A stretch of 64,000 bases of DNA from Streptomyces sp. PT12 (lineage in GTDB: Bacteria; Actinomycetota; Actinomycetes; Streptomycetales; Streptomycetaceae): NCBI RefSeq assembly GCF_003311645.1, contig NZ_QEST01000129.1, positions 146,261 through 210,260 of the forward strand, read 5' to 3'. The translations under genes and the position numbers were made by a program. The notes below the pieces were generated by a model. It did no database searches and was not told the origin of the DNA. It worked only from the letters and a program-made list of their open reading frames with translations. Of this stretch, positions 8,481 through 16,047 are shown one piece after another. Within the stretch, counting starts at the first letter, position 1, and each line of letters starts with the position of its first letter.

Positions 8481-8891
8481 ATGACCGGCCCCGCTCCGGA
8501 GAGCAACGAGCCCGCGCACGACCCGGAGGTGCTTCAGCTGGCGGCGAAGATCTTCGATCTGGCCCGCCAGGGGGACACCGCGACGGTGGCGGCCTACGTG
8601 GACGCGGGCGTTCCGCCGAACCTCAGCAACGACAAGGGCGATACGTTGCTGATGCTCGCGGCGTACCACGGGCACGCGGACACGGTGCGGGTGCTGCTCG
8701 AACGCGGCGCCGAGCCGGGCCGGGGCAACGACAAGGGCCAGACGCCGATCGCGGGCGCGGTGTTCAAGGGCTCGGTCGAGGTGGTCCGCGTCCTGCTCGA
8801 AGCGGGCGCGGACCCGGCGGCGGGCCAGCCGTCGGCGATCGACACGGCGCGCATGTTCGGCCGCACGGAACTCCTGGACCTGTTCGAATAG
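8481..8891 (+). CDS. Ankyrin repeat protein
   Basis: A 136-residue cytoplasmic protein made of about three ankyrin repeats. The pattern is clear in DTLLMLAAYHGHADTVRVLL and in the next repeat with GAVFKGSVEVVRVLLEAGAD, each about 33 residues. The last repeat is degenerate. Ankyrin repeats mediate protein binding; no enzymatic domain is present. Single small ankyrin proteins of this type are common in Streptomyces with unknown partners. It is divergent from the histidine kinase and no functional link is visible. Confidence 0.88.
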   Translation: MTGPAPESNEPAHDPEVLQLAAKIFDLARQGDTATVAAYVDAGVPPNLSNDKGDTLLMLAAYHGHADTVRVLLERGAEPGRGNDKGQTPIAGAVFKGSVEVVRVLLEAGADPAAGQPSAIDTARMFGRTELLDLFE

Positions 8892-9037
8892 TCCCCCTGC
8901 TCGTTCCCCTGCGCGGAGCGAAGCCGCTTGGCGCGGCGGCCGTACGCGCCTCACCCCACGCTGCGGAGCCGCCCGGCGCGGCAGCGTACGCCCCTGCGGG
9001 GAGCGGACCCACTCGCGCGGCGGCAGGCCACCCCGCG

Positions 9038-9118
9038 CGGCGGCGGCACATCGCCCGGCACGAACGCCAGCCGCTCGCGCCCCTCCGGCGTGAACCCCAG
9101 CGGCTCGGGCGCCGCGGC
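9038..9118 (-). pseudogene. Fragment of an APH-type phosphotransferase gene
   Basis: On the minus strand, one frame reads AAAPEPLGFTPEGRERLAF followed by VPGDVPPP. This closely resembles the start of APH-family kinases, where a substrate name line is followed by 'GREVLSFIPGEV'-like sequence. Only about 27 codons remain, with no catalytic loop and no valid start. It lies just downstream of another gene remnant. I read it as a leftover of a deleted gene; the similarity is from memory of the family, not a search. Confidence 0.5.
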
Positions 9119-9146
9119 ACGCTCCGCACCTCCGCCCCCTCGTCGC

Positions 9147-9470
9147 TCATGGCGTCAGCACAACCTTGCCCGTGGTGTGGTGGGACTCGAGCAGGCGGTG
9201 GGCCTTCGGGGCCTCGGCGAGGGGGAGGACATCGGCGAACTCGGCGGTGAGCGCGCCCGACTCGGCGAGGCGGGCCAGCTCGACAAGCCCCGCGTGGTCG
9301 GGCTCGACCATGAACGCCGTGGTGCGCAGGCCCTGTTCGGCCGCCTCGTCAGCGACCGCGGGATCGTCGTGTTTGGCGGCGCTCGCCGTCCCGCTCACGC
9401 GGGCGCCGCGCGCCTTCGCGATCTGCACGGCCAGGTGCCCCACGCCCCCGGCTGCGGCGTGCACGCGAGC
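9147..9470 (-). pseudogene. Truncated and internally deleted quinone oxidoreductase
   Basis: The minus strand encodes about 107 in-frame codons ending in a normal family C-terminus (TTGKVVLTP). It begins within the Rossmann NADPH-binding motif VHAAAGGVGHLAVQIAKARG of zinc-free medium-chain (quinone oxidoreductase) enzymes. Shortly after SGTASAAKHD the sequence jumps to ADEAAEQGLRTTAFMVEPD, skipping roughly 80-90 residues of the usual fold. About 140 N-terminal residues are also absent. No start codon or ribosome site is present. The remnant lies 41 bp downstream of the MFS gene stop. An intact enzyme is excluded; whether a peptide is made is unknown. Confidence 0.75.
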
Positions 9471-9511
9471 GCGGGCGGCGCGGGGCGGCGCGGGGCGGCG
9501 CCGGAGGCGGA

Positions 9512-11098
9512 TCAGCCGCTGACCGCGACCGGCTCGCCCGACGCCTCGGTGCGTTCGCCCTCGGGCTTCGGCGCGGGGCCGCCGCGCAGCGGGACCTCCT
9601 TGACCAGCAGCGCCAGCAGGAACGCGAGCGCCGCGACACCGGCGCCCAGCAGGAACGCCTGGTGCGTGCCCGAGGCCACCGCCTGCTGGTACGCCTCGCG
9701 GACCGCGGCGGGCATCGCGGCCAGGCTCTCCGCGTCGAGCTGCGCGGACTGCTCGGTCGCCCCCGCGGCCGCGGCCCCGCCGCGCTCGCCCATGACATCG
9801 GTGACCCGCCCGGTGAACAGCGCGCCCATGAGCGCCACGCCGAACGAGCTGCCCAGCGTGCGGGAGAGCGTGCTGGTGGATGAGGCGACGCCCATGTCCT
9901 TGAGCTCGACGCTGTTCTGCGCGACCAGCATGGTGATCTGCATCAGGAAGCCCATGCCCGCGCCCAGCACCGCCATGTACACGCCCGCGGTCAGCCGGGA
10001 GGTGCCGGTGTCCATCGTGGACAGCAGGAACAGGCCGGTCGCCATGAGCGCGCCCCCCGCTATGGGGAATATCCGGTAGCGCCCCGTGCGGGTCGTGGCG
10101 CGGCCCGCGACGAGCGAGACGGCCATCATCGACAGCAGCATGGGCATCAGCAGCAGCCCGGAGTTGGTGGCCGACGCGCTCTGCACGGCCTGCTGGAACA
10201 GCGGCAGGTAGAGCGTCGCGCCGAACATCACGAAGCCGGTGACGAAGCCTATGGCGGCCATCAACGTGAAGTTCCGGCTGCGGAATATGTGCAGCGGGAC
10301 GATCGGCTCGGCGGCCCTGGTCTGGGAGTACACGAACGCGGCGAGCGCGGCCACGCCGAGCGCGGCGAGACCGACGATCGTGGCCGAGCCCCAGGCGTAC
10401 TCGGTGCCACCCCACGTGGTGACCAGCACGATCGCGGTGATCCCGACCGTGAGCAGCGCCGCGCCGAGGTAGTCGATGCGCGCCTGCGGCCTCGGCTTCT
10501 TGGGCAGGTGCAGCACGGCGGTGACCATGGCGAGGGCCAGGGCGCCGAGCGGCAGGTTGATGTAGAACGTCCAACGCCAGCCCAGGTGGTCGGTGATCAC
10601 GCCGCCGAGCGCGGGCCCGCCGATCATGGCGAGCGCCATGACGCCCGCGATCATGCCCTGGTACCTGCCGCGCTCCCTCGGCGGTATCAGGTCGCCGATG
10701 ATCGCCATCACGCCCACCATCAGGCCACCGGCGCCAAGCCCCTGGACGGCGCGGAAGGCGATGAGCTGCGTCATGTCCTGGGCGACGCCGGAAAGGGCGG
10801 AACCGATCAGGAAGATGACGATCGAGACCAGGAACGCGCCCTTCCGGCCATACATGTCCCCGACCTTGCCCCACAGGGGCGTCGAGGCGGCGGTGGCCAG
10901 CGTGTACGCGGTCACGACCCACGAGAGATGGGCCGCGCCGCCGAGCTCGCCCACGATGGTCGGCATGGCGGTGCCGATGATCATGTTGTCGAGCATCGCC
11001 AGCATCATGGCGACCATCAGGGCCATCAGCACGACACGCACGCTGCGCTGGCGTGGCCGGGCCACCGGCTCCACCGCCTCCGTCGTGTGGTGGGACAC
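9512..11098 (-). CDS. MFS multidrug efflux transporter, DHA2 family (14 helices)
   Basis: A 528-residue drug:proton antiporter with about 14 membrane helices, the size and pattern of the DHA2/EmrB-QacA family. Motifs include LDNMIIGTAMPTI in helix 1, the loop motif GKVGDMYGRK, and the motif C region IAGVMALAMIGGPALGGVI. The C-terminal tail after the last helix is short and hydrophilic. It is divergent from a TetR regulator at 11201, with a pair of matching 21-nt operator arms between them. This is the classical arrangement of a substrate-inducible pump. Substrates are not predictable. Confidence 0.92.
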   Translation of the reverse strand: MSHHTTEAVEPVARPRQRSVRVVLMALMVAMMLAMLDNMIIGTAMPTIVGELGGAAHLSWVVTAYTLATAASTPLWGKVGDMYGRKGAFLVSIVIFLIGSALSGVAQDMTQLIAFRAVQGLGAGGLMVGVMAIIGDLIPPRERGRYQGMIAGVMALAMIGGPALGGVITDHLGWRWTFYINLPLGALALAMVTAVLHLPKKPRPQARIDYLGAALLTVGITAIVLVTTWGGTEYAWGSATIVGLAALGVAALAAFVYSQTRAAEPIVPLHIFRSRNFTLMAAIGFVTGFVMFGATLYLPLFQQAVQSASATNSGLLLMPMLLSMMAVSLVAGRATTRTGRYRIFPIAGGALMATGLFLLSTMDTGTSRLTAGVYMAVLGAGMGFLMQITMLVAQNSVELKDMGVASSTSTLSRTLGSSFGVALMGALFTGRVTDVMGERGGAAAAGATEQSAQLDAESLAAMPAAVREAYQQAVASGTHQAFLLGAGVAALAFLLALLVKEVPLRGGPAPKPEGERTEASGEPVAVSG

Positions 11099-11116
11099 CG
11101 TTCCCCGCTTTCCCGG

Positions 11117-11186
11117 CTTACTTGCCGACCGGCTAGTTCAGTACTCTGGAGACGGTAAGAGAGACACTAGCCGGTCGTCAAGTAAG
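11117..11186. promoter_or_regulatory. Twin TetR operator between MFS and tetR genes
   Basis: Two 21-nt arms, 11117-11137 and 11166-11186, are inverted copies of each other with one mismatch, separated by 28 bp. Each arm also has internal dyad symmetry of the form ACTnGnCGnnCGnCnAGT, a TetR-type half-site arrangement. So there are probably two dimer sites, covering the MFS and regulator promoters. The role is inferred from position and symmetry. Confidence 0.75.
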
Positions 11187-11200
11187 TTTGGAGTAAAGCG

Positions 11201-11842
11201 ATGAGCAGCAGCGCCCGCCCGCGCAGGTCGGACACTCGGCAGCGCATCCAGGACGTGGCCCTGGAGATGTTCGCGGAGCGGGGCTACGAGAAGACGTCGC
11301 TGCGCGAGATCGCCGAGCGCCTCGAGGTGACCAAGGCCGCGCTCTACTACCACTTCAGGACGAAGGAGGACATCCTCATCGGCCTCTTCGACGACCTCAC
11401 CGGGCCACTCGACGCCGTGGTGGACTGGGCGCGCGACCAGCCGCGCACGCTGGAGTCCAAGCGTGAGGTCATGGCGCGCTACAGCGCCGCGCTGCGCGAC
11501 GCGGCGCCCCTCTTCCGCTTCCTCCAGGAGAACCAGGCGTCGCTGCGCGAGCTGCGCACCGGCGTGGACATCAAGGAGCGCATGATGGTGCTCGCCGACC
11601 TCATGGAGCCGGACGACGCCACCCTCACCGACCGGATGCGCTGTACGAGCGCGCTGTTCACGCTGCATGCCGGGGTGTTCGCGCTGCGCGACATCGACGC
11701 CGACCCCGAGGAGAAGCGACTCTCGGCCCTCGAGGTGGCCACCGAGCTGATCACGGCCGCACACGAGGCACACGAGGCACACGCCGGGCGCGCGGCACAC
11801 GCCGGGCACGCGGAGGAGCCGCGCGCCGCACACCACGCCTGA
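11201..11842 (+). CDS. TetR family repressor of the MFS pump
   Basis: A 213-residue TetR regulator. The N-terminal helix-turn-helix (about residues 9-55) carries the typical ALEMFAERGYEKTSLREIAER and VTKAALYYHFRTKEDI pattern. The rest is a ligand and dimerisation domain. The C-terminus is a low-complexity tail rich in His, Ala and Glu, encoded by short direct repeats (11755-11835). It is divergent from the DHA2 pump gene and is its likely repressor as well as its own. The inducing compound is unknown. Confidence 0.9.
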   Translation: MSSSARPRRSDTRQRIQDVALEMFAERGYEKTSLREIAERLEVTKAALYYHFRTKEDILIGLFDDLTGPLDAVVDWARDQPRTLESKREVMARYSAALRDAAPLFRFLQENQASLRELRTGVDIKERMMVLADLMEPDDATLTDRMRCTSALFTLHAGVFALRDIDADPEEKRLSALEVATELITAAHEAHEAHAGRAAHAGHAEEPRAAHHA

Positions 11843-11878
11843 GCGCCTGAGCGCGCGCCCCCTCGGCAGAGGGCTGTC

Positions 11879-11914
11879 TTGACGGTGCCTCCATCACGTT
11901 TGATGATCTCATCA
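11879..11914 (+). promoter_or_regulatory. Promoter and operator of the monooxygenase-tetR unit
   Basis: TTGACG at 11879-11884 and GATGAT at 11902-11907 are spaced by 17 bp, a good sigma-70-type promoter. A perfect palindrome, TGATGA at 11901-11906 and TCATCA at 11909-11914, covers the -10 box and is a candidate TetR operator. The unit downstream contains a TetR gene, so autoregulation is likely. Confidence 0.6.
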
Positions 11915-11966
11915 CTTCGGTCGTGCTGTTCCACCGGCGTTGTCGCGCCCCGCTGGGAGGCGTCCC

Positions 11967-13835
11967 GTGACGAACGACATCGATGTCCCCGTCCTCATCG
12001 CCGGCGGCGGCGCGGGAGGGCTGACCGCCGCCCTGCTGCTCGCCCGCATGGAGATCCCTTTCCTGCTGGTCGACGCCGCGCCCGGGACGTCGCCGCTGCC
12101 CAGGGCGCATGTGCTCAACCAGCGCGCGATGGAGATCCTGCGCGACGTGGGCCTGGCCGACGCGGTGTACGCCGCGGGCACCCCGGCCGAACAGATGGCG
12201 TACTCGGGCTGGTACGTCGGCCTCTCCGGCGACAGCGACAGCGACAGCAACAGCGACAGCAACAGCGACGACAACGAGCGCAACGACAGCGGAGGCAGCG
12301 GCGAAGGGCCCGACCATGGCCGCCGCGTCGCGCTCCTGGAGTCCTGGGGCGGCGGCGGCCGCTCCCCCGACTGGCTCGCGGCCAGCCCCGAGCGCCAGGC
12401 CAACCTCCCGCAGCACCGCCTCGAGCCCCTGCTCAGGGCGCGCGCCGAGCGGCTCGCGCCCCCGGGGGCGCTGCGCTTCCGCCACGAGCTGACCGCGTTG
12501 AACGACGACGACGGCGCCGTGACCGCCTCCGTGACCAACCTGGGCACCGGCGAGGCGCACCGCGTGCGGGCGCGCTACCTGCTGGGGTGCGACGGAGGGC
12601 GCACGGTGGGTCCCGCTCTTGGGGTGGCGCACCGGGGGGCGCGCGATGTGGCGCGCATGGTGTCGTTCCACTTCAGCGCCGATCTCTCGCGCTGGGCGCG
12701 CGACCCCGAGGTGCTGATCCGCTGGCTGTGGCTGCCCGACCTGGGCACGGGCGGGGTGCTTGTGCCGATGGGTCCCCGGCGCTGGGGGCCCGAGTCGGAG
12801 GAGTGGGTGTTCCATCTGCACTACCCCGCCGATGACCCGCGCGCCTTGGACGACGCCGCCGTGCTCGCCGATCTGCGCGCCGCGCTGGGCCCCGCGGTGG
12901 AGGGCGCGACGGTGCGCGCGCTCTCGCGCTGGGCGGTGCAGGGGGCGCTCGCCGATCGGTTCCGCGCCGGGCGCGTGCTGCTCATCGGCGACGCGGCCCA
13001 CCGCCACCCGCCGACCGGCGGCCTCGGCCTGACGTCGGCGATGCACGACGCGCAGAACGTCACATGGAAGCTGGCCGCCGTGCTGCGCGGCCACGCCGAC
13101 GACGCGCTCCTCGACAGCTACGAGGCCGAGCGCCGCCCGGTCGCAGCGGCTGGCGTGCGCAGGGCGCTCGCCAGCGCCCGCAACCAGCTGGCGATCACCG
13201 CCCACTTCGGCGGCGGCCCCGGCAGGACCCCGGCCGAGAACTGGCGGCTGGCCCGCCGCCTGTGGGGCACGTCGCCTGAGGACCGCGGGGCGCGCCGGGC
13301 GTTCCTGCGCACGGTGGCCGCGCAGTCGATGGAGTTCAACGAGCTGGGCGTGGAGTTCGGCTACACCTATGAGACCGGCGCGGTCGTCCCCGACGGCACG
13401 CCCCCCGCGCACAACCCCGACCCCGTGCGCATACACCAGCCCTCCGCGCGCCCCGGCCATCCGCTGCCGCACGCCTGGCTGACCGACCTGGACGGCAACG
13501 CCCTGCCGGTCGCCCGGCTCATACGCCCCGGCGCGTTCCTGCTGATCGCGGGCGAGGAGGGGCGGGAGTGGTGCGAGGCGGCCGAGAAGGTCGCGGCCCA
13601 CACCGGGCTGCCGCTGACGGCCGTGCGCATCGGCCACCTCGACGGCGACTACCGCGATCCGCGCTCCACATGGACGCGCTGGCGCGGCCACGGCCCCGAG
13701 GGCGCCGTGCTGGTGCGCCCCGACCGTTTCATCGGGTGGCGCGCGCCCGGCGCGGACCGCGATCCGCACGCCCGGCTCACGGCGGCCATGAACGCGCTGC
13801 TCGGCCGGTCGCCCGGGGCGCCCGGCGTGGTGTGA
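11967..13835 (+). CDS. FAD-dependent aromatic monooxygenase, PheA/TfdB type
   Basis: A 622-residue flavoprotein hydroxylase of the class A aromatic monooxygenase family, acting on phenols or polyketide-like aromatics with NAD(P)H. The N-terminal GxGxxG FAD motif is visible in IAGGGAGGLTAALLLARM. The second FAD motif is seen in LIGDAAHRHPPTGGLGLTSAMHDAQN (about 340-365). A C-terminal thioredoxin-like domain ends near residue 610. GTG at 11967 has GGGAGG 6 bp upstream. Residues about 89-107 are an unusual Asp/Ser/Asn run not expected in the family. A TetR gene follows after 10 bp. The substrate is unknown. Confidence 0.88.
   Translation: MTNDIDVPVLIAGGGAGGLTAALLLARMEIPFLLVDAAPGTSPLPRAHVLNQRAMEILRDVGLADAVYAAGTPAEQMAYSGWYVGLSGDSDSDSNSDSNSDDNERNDSGGSGEGPDHGRRVALLESWGGGGRSPDWLAASPERQANLPQHRLEPLLRARAERLAPPGALRFRHELTALNDDDGAVTASVTNLGTGEAHRVRARYLLGCDGGRTVGPALGVAHRGARDVARMVSFHFSADLSRWARDPEVLIRWLWLPDLGTGGVLVPMGPRRWGPESEEWVFHLHYPADDPRALDDAAVLADLRAALGPAVEGATVRALSRWAVQGALADRFRAGRVLLIGDAAHRHPPTGGLGLTSAMHDAQNVTWKLAAVLRGHADDALLDSYEAERRPVAAAGVRRALASARNQLAITAHFGGGPGRTPAENWRLARRLWGTSPEDRGARRAFLRTVAAQSMEFNELGVEFGYTYETGAVVPDGTPPAHNPDPVRIHQPSARPGHPLPHAWLTDLDGNALPVARLIRPGAFLLIAGEEGREWCEAAEKVAAHTGLPLTAVRIGHLDGDYRDPRSTWTRWRGHGPEGAVLVRPDRFIGWRAPGADRDPHARLTAAMNALLGRSPGAPGVV
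12231..12278 (+). repeat. In-frame hexanucleotide repeat encoding an Asp-Ser run
   Basis: Repeated GACAGC and AACAGC units occupy 12231-12278 within the monooxygenase gene and encode an alternating Asp/Ser/Asn stretch from about residue 89. Family members lack such an insert as far as I know. Replication slippage is the likely origin. It sits in a loop region following GWYVGLSG and precedes the substrate-domain strand. Confidence 0.75.
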
Positions 13836-13845
13836 TGATGGGCTC

Positions 13846-14505
13846 ATGCCCGAACAGCGGACCGGAAGGCCGACGGCGCAGGCGCCCAACCGCTTCGAGC
13901 GCCGCCGCGCCGCGACCCGCCAGGCCCTGGTGGACGCCGCCCGGCGCATCCTGGCGGAGCGGGGCACGGGCGACATCAGCATCCAGCGGATCGCGGAGCG
14001 CGCGGATGTCGGCTTCGGCTCGTTCTACAACCACTTCTCGTCCAAGGCCGAGCTGTTCAACGCCGCGGTGGCCGAGGCGCTCGACGACTACGGCCGGGAG
14101 CTCGACGCGGTGGTGGGGTCGCTGCCCGACCCGGCCGAGCGGTTCGCGGCCAGCGTCAGGCTGACCATCGCCATGGTGGAGTCGCACCCCGAGCTGATGC
14201 GGGTGCTGCGGCACAGCGGCCTCGGCCAGGTTCCGCGCGGCGATGGCCTCGCCCCACGCGTGCTGCGGGACATCGAACGGGGCGTGGACGCGGGCCGTTT
14301 CGCCGTCGACGACCCGGTGGTGGCGCTGTCCGCCGCGTGCGGGGCGCTGCTCGGCCTGGTCGATCTGCGCCTGCGTGACCCGGTGGGCGCGGGCCCTGGC
14401 GACGGCGAACGCATGGCGGCGCTGCTGCTGCGCATGCTCGGCGTTCCGCCAGGAGAGGCGGCCGAGCTGTCCGGGCGGCCGCTGCCCGCGCCCACCGGGC
14501 GATGA
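13846..14505 (+). CDS. TetR family transcriptional regulator
   Basis: A 219-residue TetR regulator. Its DNA-binding domain (about residues 18-68) includes TRQALVDAARRILAERG and the recognition region VGFGSFYNHFSSKAELF. The C-terminal ligand domain is of the TetR_C type with a hydrophobic core. It begins 10 bp after the monooxygenase stop, so the two genes are cotranscribed. It probably represses the operon through the palindrome at 11901-11914. The C-terminal tail is Pro-rich. Confidence 0.88.
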   Translation: MPEQRTGRPTAQAPNRFERRRAATRQALVDAARRILAERGTGDISIQRIAERADVGFGSFYNHFSSKAELFNAAVAEALDDYGRELDAVVGSLPDPAERFAASVRLTIAMVESHPELMRVLRHSGLGQVPRGDGLAPRVLRDIERGVDAGRFAVDDPVVALSAACGALLGLVDLRLRDPVGAGPGDGERMAALLLRMLGVPPGEAAELSGRPLPAPTGR

Positions 14506-14535
14506 GTTCGGGCGGGCCACGGGGTCCCCACGGTC

Positions 14536-14959
14536 ATGGCTGCCGTCACCGAAAGGCCCGAGCGGCCCTGTGCCGCGATCAGGGTCCGGGTCACCATGGA
14601 CACGATCCCTTCGATCGCCGACCGCATCCCCGAGGTCATCGGCTGGCTCGCGGGCCGGGGCGTCGAGCCCGAGGGTGCGCCGTTCCTCGGATACCGCGTG
14701 ATCGGCGTGGAACGGGCCCTGGACATCGAGGCGGGCGTCCCGGTGACTAACGTCCTCGGCCCCGCCCCCGAGGCGGAGATCACCACCGGCACCCTTGCCC
14801 GCTGGGCACTACGCCACGCTGACCCACAGGGGCCCCTTCGACCAACTGGTCGGCGCCACCGAGGCGTTGCTGAGCCGGGCGAACGCGAAGGGCCCGCGCT
14901 TGGACGCGCGCACCGGCCCCGGACCGGCCCACTGCATCAGCTCAACGTGCGCGCGGTGA
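14536..14959 (+). pseudogene. Frameshifted GyrI-like/AraC effector-binding domain gene
   Basis: The frame from ATG 14536 encodes an N-terminal half typical of GyrI-like effector-binding proteins, with RVTMDTIPSIADRIPEVI and GAPFLGYRVIG. At 14791-14800 (ACCCTTGCCC) the expected TLPAGHYATLTHRGPFDQL continuation is found only in the +1-shifted frame, consistent with one inserted T. The shifted frame continues to about 14905 and then loses similarity, ending at TGA 14957. The usual C-terminal third, with its Trp/Glu-containing motif, is missing. So the gene has both a frameshift and a truncation. The intact family binds small ligands. Confidence 0.75.
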
Positions 14960-15239
14960 ACGACGAGAGCGGCGGCCAGGGCAGGCCCGAAGGGTGCGCG
15001 CCACCGCAACCGGCCCCGGCAGGTCGGCCGCCGACAAGCGACGCGGCCGCGCCCGTTCGGCGAACGGTCCCAGACATCCGCAAGCCGACCGGTGACCGGG
15101 ACGACCGCCACCCACCACCCTCCCTCCCGTAGGTGCCGATCTTTGACCCGCACCCCCCACGCAACAGCAACAGCGGGCGACAACGAACACCACCTGACCC
15201 TCGGCAGCCGTCGTCATAGCCGCCCGCAGGGCACCACCC
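14960..15239. other. Non-coding or decayed sequence
   Basis: No convincing gene, RNA or repeat is visible here. It separates the GyrI-like pseudogene from a minus-strand zinc-ribbon-like gene and probably contains eroded sequence. Confidence 0.4.
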
Positions 15240-15575
15240 TTACGGCACATCCGGCCGCGTCAGCGCCCGCCGGAACGACTCGCCCGAGCGGCGCGCATGC
15301 GTCAGCCGCTCGCGCACCTCGCGCGGGGTGCGGGGGCGGAAGCCCGGGCCGCCGCAGCAGCTCTTGTGGAATCGCACCCCCGCGTTCAGCAGGACCGAGA
15401 GCGCCCGCCAGGCCGCCGCGTCGCGCCGCTTGGGCGCGGCGAAGGCCGAGCCCACATGGATCAGCGCCCCGGCGCAGCGCGGACAGACGCGCGCCGGGTC
15501 GCCGAGCCGGGGGTACCGCTGCTTGTACGCGGCCCGGCACGGCAGGCAGACAAACGACGTCTTGGCGTGCGACAT
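15240..15575 (-). CDS. Conserved zinc-ribbon-like hypothetical protein
   Basis: A 111-residue cytoplasmic protein with cysteine pairs arranged like a zinc ribbon: CLPC (about residues 10-13) and CPRC (31-34), plus a CC pair (near 73) followed by GGPGFRPRTPREVRERL. Homologues are widespread in Streptomyces and to my memory were sometimes misnamed deoxyxylulose phosphate synthase, which this short protein cannot be. The molecular role is unknown; a metal-binding or nucleic-acid-binding role is only inferred. It is followed by remnants on both sides. Confidence 0.75.
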   Translation of the reverse strand: MSHAKTSFVCLPCRAAYKQRYPRLGDPARVCPRCAGALIHVGSAFAAPKRRDAAAWRALSVLLNAGVRFHKSCCGGPGFRPRTPREVRERLTHARRSGESFRRALTRPDVP

Positions 15576-15585
15576 ACCCCCCAGG

Positions 15586-15795
15586 CTAGGCCGCCCCGTC
15601 CAGGACGGCTGTCAATTTCCGTTCCTCGTGGTCGAGATGGCGGTTCAGCTCGGCCATGAGCCGGTCCACCTCCGCCGCCACGCGCGCGGGCCCGGCGCCG
15701 TCGTCGCCGATGACCGCCCTCAACTCCTCGACGAGCGCAGCGATCCGCTCGCGCTCGCGGCGCAACTCATCGATCACCGGGGCGAGTTCGGGGCG
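15586..15795 (-). pseudogene. C-terminal remnant of a hemerythrin-domain gene
   Basis: The minus strand reads RPELAPVIDELRRERERI and onward to an AEVDRLMAELNRHLDHEERKL segment. This is the second half of the hemerythrin HHE four-helix bundle, with the H-x3-E metal ligands in HLDHEE. The N-terminal half, with the first His ligands, is missing, and an in-frame TAG stands at 15796-15798 directly before the conserved part. A GTG at 15777 could start a 63-residue peptide but it lacks enough ligands for a diiron centre. It starts 10 bp upstream of the zinc-ribbon gene start, so it is not part of a clear operon. Confidence 0.65.
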
Positions 15796-16011
15796 CTACG
15801 CCAGGATGCCCGGCAGCATCCCGTTGACCCGCAACTCCCGATGAACGCGAACGCGGAAGAAGGGCGGGCCTCTCGCCCGCCACGAGGTCACGCCTCGGCC
15901 GGGTGCCCCACTCCCTCGTGGCCCAAGGCCGACCCAGCAGTCACGAAGGGCCAGCCTCGCCCCGCGCCCGCGCGGCGGAAGCCCCGTGCGGGCTGCCGCA
16001 AGCAGCTCCGC

Positions 16012-16027
16012 TTGCAATTGCTAGCGC
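16012..16027. promoter_or_regulatory. Overlapping palindromes upstream of the XRE gene
   Basis: The sequence TTGCAATTGCTAGCGC contains two overlapping palindromes, GCAATTGC at 16014-16021 and GCTAGC at 16020-16025. It ends 20 bp before the XRE start codon. It is unusually AT-containing for its surroundings and is a candidate operator or promoter element for the XRE regulator. Confidence 0.45.
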
Positions 16028-16047
16028 ACGGGTGCACCCTGGGGGAC

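Noticed and set aside
9147-10922. A 591-codon minus-strand frame that would fuse the oxidoreductase remnant to sequence overlapping the MFS gene
   Set aside because: The upstream part is an out-of-frame reading of the MFS gene; only the last 107 codons resemble a protein family.
12231-12278. Possible CRISPR-like or minisatellite array
   Set aside because: Short contiguous units in a coding frame without unique spacers; it is a simple repeat.
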